From contig NZ_CP061304.1 in NCBI RefSeq assembly GCF_018687735.1, positions 62,001 to 126,000 on the forward strand: a stretch of 64,000 nucleotides of DNA, read 5' to 3'. The translations under genes and the position numbers were made by a program. The notes below the pieces were generated by a model. The model saw only the letters and a program-made list of their open reading frames with translations, was not told where the DNA came from and ran no database searches. The DNA is from Polynucleobacter sp. MG-5-Ahmo-C2. Its GTDB lineage: Bacteria; Pseudomonadota; Gammaproteobacteria; Burkholderiales; Burkholderiaceae. The first letter of the stretch is position 1. Every line of letters begins with the position of its first letter. Positions 9,253-19,489 of this stretch are shown here, piece after piece.

Positions 9253-10924
9253 TGAGAGCTTACTTTTTTCTGGTGAAGATTTTTGCGCTACTAATTTTGC
9301 TTTCTGGGCAAGTATTTGCAGCACCCGATTTTTTGCCCCCAGAGAAAGCATTTCGGGTAGAAGCTTCTTGGTTAGAAAATGCTAATCAAATTGAGATCGA
9401 ATTGATTCCTGCCAAGGGCTATTACATCTACCAAGAATCCCTTAAATTCCAGGCTGGTGCTCGGCCCGGAAACCTACATAATATAAGACCTGCATTACCG
9501 TCTGGTATTGAAAAGTTCGATGAAACTTTTCAGAAAAAATTGCAGATATACAAGCAGCCCTTTATGGCGCTATTGGATGTTAAGCCGATTACAGGTAAGC
9601 CTATCTATGCAGAGGTGACTCTGCAGGGATGCGCAGAAGCCGGCATTTGTTATCCACCCATGACCTTGAAGTTTTTATTAGCAGGGCCTGGTGTTAAGGC
9701 AGCGCCACTACCTGAAATATTGGATGGTGTAAAAGCTAGCGTTAATGCTTCAGTTGAATTTAGCTTGGCTGATTTATGGCGTGAACGAGACGATATTAAT
9801 GCGATTAGTCGTTTTCTAGAAAGCACAGCTCCTGGGTATTTATTCCTAGCCTTTTTTGTATTGGGACTGGCCTTGGCATTTACGCCTTGCGTGTTACCAA
9901 TGCTCCCGATTTTGTCGAGCGTAATCTTCGGTTCCCAAGGTGGCAAAACAATTTCTAAAGGACGCGCAAGCCTTTTGGCGCTCTCTTATGTTTTAGGTAT
10001 GGCTATGGTCTATGCATTAGCGGGAACCTTAATGGCGGCACTTGGAGGTAGCGTACAAAGGGCCTTGCAAAGCCCGGTTGCATTAGCTGCCTTTGCCCTA
10101 TTGCTGCTATCTCTCTCAGGCAGTCTATTCGGCCTCTATCAGCTTCGCTTGCCAAGCTCATGGCATCACCATGTCGATAAGTTGGCGGGTCGTCAAAGGG
10201 GGGGTAGCGTGCTTGGAGCCTTTGCCTTGGGCGGAATCTCCACCTTGGTTGCTAGCCCCTGTATTACAGCTCCCTTAGCGGGTGTTTTAGCCTTTATCGC
10301 CCAAACAGGGTCTATGAGCCTAGGGGCTGGATTGCTATTTGTCATGGCCTTAGGAATGGGACTGCCACTTCTTTTTATTGCGATTGAAGCGCGCATTTTG
10401 ATTCCGTCGACCGGCATTTGGATGATATGGCTACAGCGCACCTTGGGCGTTTTACTTGTGGCTACTGCTGCTTGGATCGCATCTCCTTTGATCCAAAAAA
10501 ATGAGCCTGCTGGGTCTGTAAAAACAGTGAATGGACAAAAAATCCATCAAGTCGGCGACTTGTCTTTTGTAGTAATTTATTCGCTAGCAGAGTTGGATGC
10601 ACAGCTAATCAAAGCTAAGCAAGATCACAAATTAGTCTTGCTCGATTTCTATGCGGATTGGTGCATCAGCTGTAAGGAGATGGAGGTAAATACTTTTGCT
10701 AATCCAGAAGTCAGCGAGACATTAAAACAATTTGTTTTGCTGCAAGCTGATGTGACTGCAAATAGCCAAGAAAATCAAGCACTGCTAAAGCGCTATGGGC
10801 TGTTTGGGCCGCCAGGTATTCTGATCTTTAATCTAAATTCGCAAGAGCAGGCGGATCAACGCGTGATTGGCTATATGCCACCTCAGCGTTTTATTGAGCG
10901 CTTGCAAAAATTACTGCGGAAATA

Positions 10925-10925
<1 letters not shown>
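9252..10925 (+). CDS. dsbD: Thiol:disulfide interchange protein DsbD
   Basis: DsbD (557 residues) passes electrons from cytosolic thioredoxin across the inner membrane to periplasmic DsbC/DsbG and to cytochrome maturation. All three modules are visible: a signal peptide (1-24) and alpha domain with the GCAEAGICYPP cysteines; a multi-TM beta domain with paired cysteines in FTPCVLPMLPILS and VASPCITAPLAGV; and a C-terminal thioredoxin-like gamma domain with YADWCISCKEME. It is coupled to cutA and followed directly by the MOSC gene. Supply of reductant for cytochrome c4 and c1 maturation is a likely role here. Confidence 0.95.
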
Positions 10926-13082
<2,157 letters not shown>

Positions 13083-13094
13083 GTCCTGAAGCTA

Positions 13095-13123
13095 TTGTAA
13101 AATCACGCAAAATCATGAAATAT
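13095..13123 (+). promoter_or_regulatory. Possible promoter of the cytochrome c4 gene
   Basis: TTGTAA (13095-13100), a 17-nt spacer and AAATAT (13118-13123) form a weak sigma70-like pair upstream of the cytochrome gene. A short inverted repeat CATGA/TCATG overlaps the -10 region. Match quality is modest. Confidence 0.25.
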
Positions 13124-13197
13124 CTCATGGTGTTGGGTAAAAAGGTTGTAAATGCAGGGCCCAAACACTTTTAGGAATTTTTGCCAAGGTAAACATA

Positions 13198-13923
13198 ATG
13201 CGTCAAAGCTCCCAAATCTCCAAATTAACTGGCTTACGTGCTGGTTTTGCGGTTCTTTCTATTTTCGCTCTGATTGGTATTTCTGGGGCTGCCATTGCTT
13301 CTGATGCCGCTCCAATGGCTCCAGCAGTTGAAGCCAAGGCTGCAGTGCCAGGCAAACCAAAGGCTGATCCGGCTGCTGGTGAGGCTCTTTACTCCAATGG
13401 AGACGCGACCCGTGGTGTAACCGCTTGTATTACTTGCCATGGCCCGAAAGGCCAAAGCGCAGTTAGTACATGGCCTAAGTTATCTGCGCAACACGCCGCA
13501 TATACCACTAAGCAATTGAAGAATTTTAAAGAAGGCACTCGTGCTAACCCAATCATGATGGGTATGGCTGCAACATTGACAGAACAAGATATGCAAAACA
13601 TTTCTGCCTTCTTGTCTAAGCAAGTGATCTCACAAGGCGTTGCACAAAACAAAGAAACGATTGAGCTGGGTCAAAGTATTTACCGCGGTGGTATTGCTGC
13701 CAAGGGCGTTCCAGCTTGTGCTGCTTGCCATAGCCCTACAGGCGCTGGTATTCCTGCTCAATACCCATTGTTAGGTGGCCAATGGGCTGATTACACAAAT
13801 GCACAGCTGCTTGCGTTCCGTGAAGGCGTTCGTAAAAATAGTAGCCAAATGACAACGATTGCGACCAAACTTTCTGATAAAGAAATGAAAGCTGTTGCCG
13901 ACTACATCGCTGGCTTGCATTAA
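13198..13923 (+). CDS. Cytochrome c4 (diheme c-type cytochrome)
   Basis: A 241-residue periplasmic diheme cytochrome. An N-terminal hydrophobic export segment (about 14-35) is followed by an Ala/Pro-rich linker and two class I cytochrome domains, with heme motifs CITCH at 77-81 and CAACH at 174-178. Methionines in PIMMGMA and SSQMTTI are candidate axial ligands. Cytochrome c4 usually carries electrons from the bc1 complex to terminal oxidases; petABC lies in the same window. The gene is monocistronic, closed by a terminator shared with lysA. Confidence 0.92.
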   Translation: MRQSSQISKLTGLRAGFAVLSIFALIGISGAAIASDAAPMAPAVEAKAAVPGKPKADPAAGEALYSNGDATRGVTACITCHGPKGQSAVSTWPKLSAQHAAYTTKQLKNFKEGTRANPIMMGMAATLTEQDMQNISAFLSKQVISQGVAQNKETIELGQSIYRGGIAAKGVPACAACHSPTGAGIPAQYPLLGGQWADYTNAQLLAFREGVRKNSSQMTTIATKLSDKEMKAVADYIAGLH

Positions 13924-13941
13924 CAAATTCTGAGTTTCAAT

Positions 13942-13970
13942 AAAAAGCCCGCTCATGAAGCGGGCTTTTT
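13942..13970. terminator. Bidirectional terminator between cytochrome c4 and lysA
   Basis: AAAAAGCCCGCT (13942-13953) pairs perfectly with AGCGGGCTTTTT (13959-13970) around a CATGA loop. There is an A-tract on one side and a T-tract on the other, so it can end transcription of both convergent genes. Confidence 0.93.
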
Positions 13971-13992
13971 ATTTGCTTCTACTTTTCGGAAA

Positions 13993-15291
13993 TTAGTTTG
14001 GCAGCATTGTTTCGCTTGAAAACAGGTCTGATGTTTTTTCACGGGCACGAATGACATAAGCACTTTTGCCATCAACCATAATCTCTGCTGGTTTTGGGCG
14101 AGTGTTGTAGTTCGATGCCATCACAAAACCATAAGCGCCAGCAGAAAGAATTGCTAGAAGATCACCCTCCTCCACTGCAAGTTTGCGATCTCTACCAAGC
14201 CAATCACCAGATTCACAGACAGGCCCAACAACATCGTAGGTCAAGCTCTTAGCCTCTTTGGTTTCAACAGGAACAATGCCATGATGCGCTTCATATAAGG
14301 CTGGGCGCATCAGTTCAGTCATGGCAGCATCAACAATGCAGAAGTTTTTCTCGAGACCAGGTTTGAGGTACTCAACAGTGGTGAGCAGTACGCCGGCATT
14401 GCCTACCAAGGATCTGCCTGGCTCAAGAACAACATCTAGATGAGCAAAACCTCTATCTGCTACATGGTTCAAAAGAGTATTGGTGAACTCAGTAATGTCA
14501 GGAGGTATTTCATCGCCATAGGAGATTCCGAGGCCGCCACCCAGATCAAGATGATGAATCACAATGCCTTCTTTCTTGAGGATCTCGACTAAATCTAAGA
14601 CTTTATCTAAGGCGTCTAGGTAGGGCGCGGTCGTGGTAATTTGGGAGCCAATATGGCAGTCAATTCCAACCACATCAATCTGTGAGAGTTGGCTAGCTTC
14701 ACGATAAGTTTTTAAAACCTCGTGATAGGCAATGCCAAATTTATTTCCTTTTAAGCCGGTAGAAATGTAAGGGTGTGTTTGCGCATCGACATCTGGATTA
14801 ACGCGCAAAGAAATTGGAGCGCGGCAGTTCAATTTGCTTGCGACACGATTGATATTGTGAAGCTCGGCAATGGATTCCACATTGATACACTTCACTCCAA
14901 CCTGAAGCGCAGAGGCGATTTCAACAGCAGATTTACCAACGCCGGCGAATACGAGACTTCTAGGATCGGCGCCAATCGCGAGAGCACGAGCTAATTCACC
15001 ACCACTCACTAAGTCAAATCCCGCACCGAGTTTTTTGAAGCAATCAATCACCGCCAAATTACTATTGGCTTTCATGGCGTAATGCACGCGTGCACGGCGC
15101 TTGCCATTGCTATCAATGCAAGCCTTGTCATAGGCCTGGTAGGCCTCAGTCAGCGCCTTTTTGCTGTAGATATAAAGCGGCGTACCAAATTCTTTTGCTA
15201 AGTCTGCAAGCGGAATTTCTTCGGCATACCAATGACCTTCACGCTCAGTAAATCCAGATAATTTGGGAAGTGGAATTGCCTTACTTGTCAT
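13993..15291 (-). CDS. lysA: Diaminopimelate decarboxylase
   Basis: LysA (432 residues) converts meso-diaminopimelate to L-lysine, the last step of lysine synthesis, using pyridoxal phosphate. The PLP lysine lies in HYAMKANSNLAVI; the phosphate-binding glycines are in HLDLGGGLGISYG; EPGRSLVGNAG and the active-site VCESGDWLG are also present. The start codon touches the end of the small lipoprotein gene lptM, so both are probably one transcript. Confidence 0.96.
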   Translation of the reverse strand: MTSKAIPLPKLSGFTEREGHWYAEEIPLADLAKEFGTPLYIYSKKALTEAYQAYDKACIDSNGKRRARVHYAMKANSNLAVIDCFKKLGAGFDLVSGGELARALAIGADPRSLVFAGVGKSAVEIASALQVGVKCINVESIAELHNINRVASKLNCRAPISLRVNPDVDAQTHPYISTGLKGNKFGIAYHEVLKTYREASQLSQIDVVGIDCHIGSQITTTAPYLDALDKVLDLVEILKKEGIVIHHLDLGGGLGISYGDEIPPDITEFTNTLLNHVADRGFAHLDVVLEPGRSLVGNAGVLLTTVEYLKPGLEKNFCIVDAAMTELMRPALYEAHHGIVPVETKEAKSLTYDVVGPVCESGDWLGRDRKLAVEEGDLLAILSAGAYGFVMASNYNTRPKPAEIMVDGKSAYVIRAREKTSDLFSSETMLPN

Positions 15292-15482
15292 TACTTGGCC
15301 GATGATGAATTGCTGGTATCAGCAGGAGTTTGTGGTGGATAGAGCTTGCCTTTTGGTTCCGGCTCCGTTGGGGCTGGCGGCACATTTGGCACATTTGGAA
15401 TAAATAGAGGACCCCTAACCCCACATCCAGCAAGGGCTATTAGGAGGGCAATACAGAGGGCTCTATTGAGAATCGCTATCAT
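15291..15482 (-). CDS. lptM: LptM/YifL-type small lipoprotein
   Basis: A 63-residue lipoprotein from the ATG at 15482. It has a short signal peptide and the lipobox LAGC (residues 17-20), followed by GVRGPLFIP, the LptM family signature, and then a Pro-rich tail. In E. coli LptM assists assembly of the LptD LPS translocon. The frame stays open upstream to 15539 but the lipoprotein signal fixes the start. The arrangement lptM-lysA with divergent cyaY resembles E. coli, where dapF takes the place of lysA. Confidence 0.85.
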   Translation of the reverse strand: MIAILNRALCIALLIALAGCGVRGPLFIPNVPNVPPAPTEPEPKGKLYPPQTPADTSNSSSAK

Positions 15483-15529
15483 GAATGTCTCTAAAACGAA
15501 TGATTGAATATAGCATGCAGGACTCGGGT

Positions 15530-15913
15530 ATGAATCCAAATAATTTGAGCGTGGAAACCATTGATGACAAGCAGTTTCATCAACTGGGCAGCAATTTATT
15601 GCAGTCTATTGAGGTGGCTTTAGAAGCCGCTGACGATGAACTGGATCTCGATTTGGATGTGGAGCGCCAGGGGGGCAACGTCATCACTATCCGCTTTCGG
15701 GATAAAAGCGTGATTGTGGTCAATACGCAGCCACCTTTGCATGAAATTTGGGTGGCAGCTAAGTCTGGCGGCTATCACTACCGATGGTCAGGAACCCTAG
15801 CTAAGCCTTTGTGGCTTGATACCAAAACCGGCAAAGAATTGCTGAGTGATTTGACTGATTTCGCCAGCGTACAAGCTGGTCAAGCGGTCAAGATTGGATT
15901 GCTTAATCCTTAG
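15530..15913 (+). CDS. cyaY: Iron donor protein CyaY (frataxin)
   Basis: Bacterial frataxin, which binds iron and modulates Fe-S cluster assembly. The acidic helix ([20 protein letters not shown]) and the beta-sheet motifs [31 protein letters not shown] and [11 protein letters not shown] are typical. The start is uncertain: ATG at 15530 gives 127 residues, and ATGs at 15515 and 15485 are in frame. With the longer forms the gene would start almost back to back with lptM (15482). Its 3' end overlaps aroB by 4 bp. Confidence 0.9.
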   Translation: MNPNNLSVETIDDKQFHQLGSNLLQSIEVALEAADDELDLDLDVERQGGNVITIRFRDKSVIVVNTQPPLHEIWVAAKSGGYHYRWSGTLAKPLWLDTKTGKELLSDLTDFASVQAGQAVKIGLLNP

Positions 15914-16992
15914 ACTGCGCCAGTAGCGGCCAAGGTTTCGATTACCTGGATATCAGGCACGCTCTTGATTTGAGCCTTACCCATTTTTTCCAAGAGCACA
16001 TAGCGAATTTGGCCGCCCTCAGTTTTCTTATCAACCTGCATTAGTTCCATATAGCGTTCTGCGCCAAATTTTGGTGGAATGGTTGGCAAGTTCATTGACT
16101 TGATAATTTTTGTGAGGCGCTCCAGCTCCGCTTTACTGATGAGGCTTAAGCGACAAGATAAATCAGCGCCCATCACCATACCGCAGCCAACGGCCTCGCC
16201 ATGTAGCCATTCCCCGTAACCCATGCCAGCCTCTATTGCATGTCCAAAGGTGTGGCCAAAGTTGAGGGTTGCACGAATGCCGCCCTCTCGTTCATCGGCA
16301 GAGACTACTGTGGATTTAATTTCGCATGAACGAAGTACTGCGTGACCCATTGCATCGGTATCGCAAGCAAGTAAAGCCGATGCATTTGCTTCGATCCAAT
16401 CTAAAAATTGAGCATCAGCAATTGCACCGTGTTTCACTACTTCAGCAAGCCCAGCCGAGAGCTCTCTGGGGGGCAAAGTCTTGAGCGTGTTGAGATCTGC
16501 AATGACGGCTACAGGTTGATGAAAAGCCCCAATCATGTTCTTGCCCAAAGGATGATTGATACCAGTCTTCCCTCCAACCGAAGAATCAACCTGGGCTAGC
16601 AAAGTAGTGGGAACTTGAATGAATCGAATGCCTCGCATAAAACTGGCCGCAGCAAAGCCCGTCATATCTCCAATCACGCCACCGCCTAAGGCTATCAACA
16701 TGGTTTGGCGATCGGCACCAAACTTCAAAAGATCATCAAAAATAAGCTGCAGATTTTTCCAGTCTTTGTATGACTCCCCATCAGGCAGAGTAATCGTCCT
16801 GACAGGTTTTCCGAATATTTCTATGGTCTTAGAAAGGCGTGCAGCATAGAGTGGCGCAACCGTAGTATTAGTAACGATATAAATTGAAGTTGCTTTTTCG
16901 CAGGCAGAAAATAAGCTGGGCTGATCAATCAGGTCGGTGCCAATGTAGATTGGATAGCTGCGGTTGCCAAGATCAACTTCAAGTGTTTTCAT
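15910..16992 (-). CDS. aroB: 3-dehydroquinate synthase
   Basis: AroB (360 residues from ATG 16992) cyclises DAHP to 3-dehydroquinate in the shikimate pathway using NAD and a divalent metal. [39 protein letters not shown] and [13 protein letters not shown] carry cofactor and metal residues. A TTG at 17004 would overlap the aroK stop but the ATG gives the normal N-terminus [18 protein letters not shown]. It forms the aroK-aroB pair common in proteobacteria. Confidence 0.95.
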   Translation of the reverse strand: MKTLEVDLGNRSYPIYIGTDLIDQPSLFSACEKATSIYIVTNTTVAPLYAARLSKTIEIFGKPVRTITLPDGESYKDWKNLQLIFDDLLKFGADRQTMLIALGGGVIGDMTGFAAASFMRGIRFIQVPTTLLAQVDSSVGGKTGINHPLGKNMIGAFHQPVAVIADLNTLKTLPPRELSAGLAEVVKHGAIADAQFLDWIEANASALLACDTDAMGHAVLRSCEIKSTVVSADEREGGIRATLNFGHTFGHAIEAGMGYGEWLHGEAVGCGMVMGADLSCRLSLISKAELERLTKIIKSMNLPTIPPKFGAERYMELMQVDKKTEGGQIRYVLLEKMGKAQIKSVPDIQVIETLAATGAV

Positions 16993-17000
16993 TATAGTTT

Positions 17001-17525
17001 TCAAGCGGAGAGTTCAAGTTGCATGATTAGGGTGTTGACCAGTTGATTGACGCTGGGCTTGCCAGTTTCAATAACGTGATCAGCAATTTCGCGATAAAGC
17101 GGGTCGCGAATGATATATAAATTTTCTAGAACTTTTTTAGCGTCACCATTGCGAAGTAGGGGGCGTCCTTCACTACCCTTGGTGCGATGCCAAAGCTCGG
17201 TTGGATTTGCATGTAGATAAATCACGGTACCGTATTCGCTGAGGGCTTGACGATTTTCAGGAAGCAAAACTGCTCCGCCTCCGGTGGCAAGAACAATGTC
17301 ATGTTCGCTGGTAATTTCTCGAATGGCTTGAGCCTCGCGTTTGCGAAACCCTTCTTCACCTTCCATTTCAAAGATAACCGGAATCTTTACACCACAGCGT
17401 TCTTCAATCACATGATCGGCATCTAAAAAGCGGCGCCCTAATTTTTTGGCCAACACTTTTCCGACCGTTGACTTTCCGGCGCCCATGAGGCCGATTAGAA
17501 AGATATTGTTTTTCGAAGAGTTCAC
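17001..17525 (-). CDS. aroK: Shikimate kinase, GTG start
   Basis: A 174-residue shikimate kinase that phosphorylates shikimate at C3. The Walker A loop GLMGAGKST is at residues 12-20, the shikimate-binding [11 protein letters not shown] near 35-45 and ATGGGAVL near 80-87. The start is GTG at 17525. It lies 12 nt after the secretin gene and just before aroB, the same downstream neighbours as pilQ in other betaproteobacteria. Confidence 0.94.
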   Translation of the reverse strand: MNSSKNNIFLIGLMGAGKSTVGKVLAKKLGRRFLDADHVIEERCGVKIPVIFEMEGEEGFRKREAQAIREITSEHDIVLATGGGAVLLPENRQALSEYGTVIYLHANPTELWHRTKGSEGRPLLRNGDAKKVLENLYIIRDPLYREIADHVIETGKPSVNQLVNTLIMQLELSA

Positions 17526-17537
17526 CCTTCGATTTTA

Positions 17538-18659
17538 TTAGGGTTTGTCGAGAACGGTAGGGGTTAGGAAGACCAGTAGTTCGGTTTTATCTTGTAATTT
17601 AGATTTATGGCGAAATAAGTGGCCAATGAGCGGAATATCTCCCAGTAAAGGCACTTTGACTTCATCCTCTCGTTCTGTGGTTTGAAAAATGCCCCCAATG
17701 ATGGCTGTGCCACCGTTTTCAACGGTAACCTCAGAACTCAGGCTTTTCGTATCAATTGCGTACCCTTGTTCAGTTTTCATGCCAATGGTGTCTTTGTTGA
17801 TGCCAACCAGCATGGAGATCTTTCCATCAGGATGAATTTTTGGCAAAACCTCTAAACGTAAATTTGCCTTCCGAAATTGCAATTTGCTGCCACTTTGGGA
17901 GGTGGTTTGATAGGGGAGCTCAGTACCTTGCTCGATCGTAGCTTTTACCTGATCTCCGGTCATGATGCGTGGATTGGAGAGGATCTTGCCTTGACCGTCG
18001 GACTCAAGGGCAGATAGCTCCATTTGCAAAAGACGGCTCCCGCTTTTTGAAACGAGAGTTGCGGCGACTGTTGCTGGATTAAAGCCGCTTAATCCCGACC
18101 CACCCAAATCAACATTACTAGATAGTTTTTTATCTGGGCTAATGCCTAAAGAGTTTGCTTGGTAACCAAGCTTGACTCCCAGCTCGCGGGCAAAGCGCTC
18201 ATCTGCTTCTACAATGCGGGCCTCTATGAGGATTTGTCTTGGACTATTAATATGGTCGCCACCAAAGGGCAGAGCGGCATCTTCACGCCGATGCTTTTGG
18301 AATGCAGCAATTTCTGCATGGGGGCCGATCCAGTAAATATCCCCGTTGCGAACTAGCCGCAGCCCCCTGCTCGCCAGAATCGAGTGAAGCGCTGTTTGCC
18401 ACGGGGTATTCTTGAGCTCAACAGTAATTCTCCCTTTGATCGATTCGCTCAATAAAAAGTTAGTGTTGCCAAGCTTGGCAAGGATCTGTAAAAGTTCGAC
18501 GACTTCAATATCGGTAAATTGCAGACTAATGGGAGCATCCACTAAATTTTGTTTAGGCATGTTTGCCTGAGTGGGGTCAACTAAAAAAGTGAGTAAAAGA
18601 CTAATACAAAAGCCGAATTTTCTTATTTGTTTATTCATGTGTTTTAGGCTTTGTTTCAT
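17538..18659 (-). CDS. pilQ: Short PilQ/HofQ-type secretin
   Basis: A 373-residue outer-membrane secretin. It has a signal peptide (1-32), one STN/N0 domain (about 43-110, ISLQFTDIEVVELLQILAKL), a short link, and a C-terminal secretin domain (about 150-370) with the signatures VTVENGGTAIIGGIFQT and VPLLGDIPLIGHLFR. It lacks the N-terminal AMIN domains and the length (about 700 residues) of usual betaproteobacterial PilQ, so it resembles HofQ-type DNA-uptake secretins. The ATG overlaps the stop codon of the upstream gene (ATGA), so they are coupled. A second in-frame ATG at 18638 is possible. Confidence 0.88.
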   Translation of the reverse strand: MKQSLKHMNKQIRKFGFCISLLLTFLVDPTQANMPKQNLVDAPISLQFTDIEVVELLQILAKLGNTNFLLSESIKGRITVELKNTPWQTALHSILASRGLRLVRNGDIYWIGPHAEIAAFQKHRREDAALPFGGDHINSPRQILIEARIVEADERFARELGVKLGYQANSLGISPDKKLSSNVDLGGSGLSGFNPATVAATLVSKSGSRLLQMELSALESDGQGKILSNPRIMTGDQVKATIEQGTELPYQTTSQSGSKLQFRKANLRLEVLPKIHPDGKISMLVGINKDTIGMKTEQGYAIDTKSLSSEVTVENGGTAIIGGIFQTTEREDEVKVPLLGDIPLIGHLFRHKSKLQDKTELLVFLTPTVLDKP

Positions 18660-19348
18660 TCGGATTTGGAGGGTCTGAGAATGACAGTTTTGCCCTGAGG
18701 GTGGGTGAAAGCAGCAAAGTCTTTTTCAAGCTGCGTCAATCGCCAATCGCCCAAAACGAGCGCACCTGTTTCAAACATCGCGTTGCTCCTACCGGCTTGG
18801 AAAAACCCTTGGTGGGCGCCACCCATTTGACTTACCCCTAAATAACGCCAGCGTCGAAGTTCTGACTCATGAGGATGGGTCTTGGGCTTAGCAACAGCCC
18901 TGCTGATTGGCTTATTTTCCTTTAATGAGTGAATACTTACTTCTATTAATTCTATTACTTCATATAGATCATCTTGATCACGTTCCAGATCAGTGCGCAA
19001 TAGGGCAAACGCTTTTTTGAGTTCAGATATCTCCTTAGGGGAGTCTTGAGCTAGGACTTCAGAACTTCTTTTTAGGGACTCATAGGCCATTAATAACGCT
19101 ATGCCAACAGCGATTGCGCATAACCCTAAAGCGAAAGCACCCCCTAATTTATGCACTTGAATGGGCGGGATTAAATTTTTTAAATCCTCCAGTTTTGGCT
19201 GCCCATTATTCTGGTTTTGATGCTCGGGGCGATCGATTTTTGGGGAGCTTGTTTTGCGGATTCCGTTTGGATCAGGAATAGCTGGATCGTCACCAAGCTC
19301 ACTCAAGATTTCATCGAAAGAACGGGGGGAAATATGGCGGGATGGCAT
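18656..19348 (-). CDS. One-TM, coiled-coil secretin partner (PilP/GspC-like by position)
   Basis: Not matched to a named family with certainty. From ATG 19348 it is 230 residues: a polar Pro-rich cytosolic segment (1-65), one TM helix (about 68-88, GAFALGLCAIAVGIALLMAY), a probable coiled coil (about 97-145), a basic linker, and a C-terminal domain (about 164-228) with GALVLGDWRL and GKTVILRP. Topology, and a C-terminal pattern reminiscent of PilP/GspC homology-region domains, suggest an inner-membrane partner of the secretin. No good Shine-Dalgarno marks the start; the frame is open to 19438. It is coupled to pilQ and divergent from mrcA. Confidence 0.6.
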   Translation of the reverse strand: MPSRHISPRSFDEILSELGDDPAIPDPNGIRKTSSPKIDRPEHQNQNNGQPKLEDLKNLIPPIQVHKLGGAFALGLCAIAVGIALLMAYESLKRSSEVLAQDSPKEISELKKAFALLRTDLERDQDDLYEVIELIEVSIHSLKENKPISRAVAKPKTHPHESELRRWRYLGVSQMGGAHQGFFQAGRSNAMFETGALVLGDWRLTQLEKDFAAFTHPQGKTVILRPSKSE

Positions 19349-19489
19349 CACCATATTTTTTATACTTAAGCAATGGATTGCCATCAGCATGGTTTGAACC
19401 TTATGTCGGGAAAGATCAGTTAAAAAACCCAAAAACAAGGGTTTTGGAGCTTTTAAGAAAATTACCCAAGCACCCTATAATTTGAGCTT

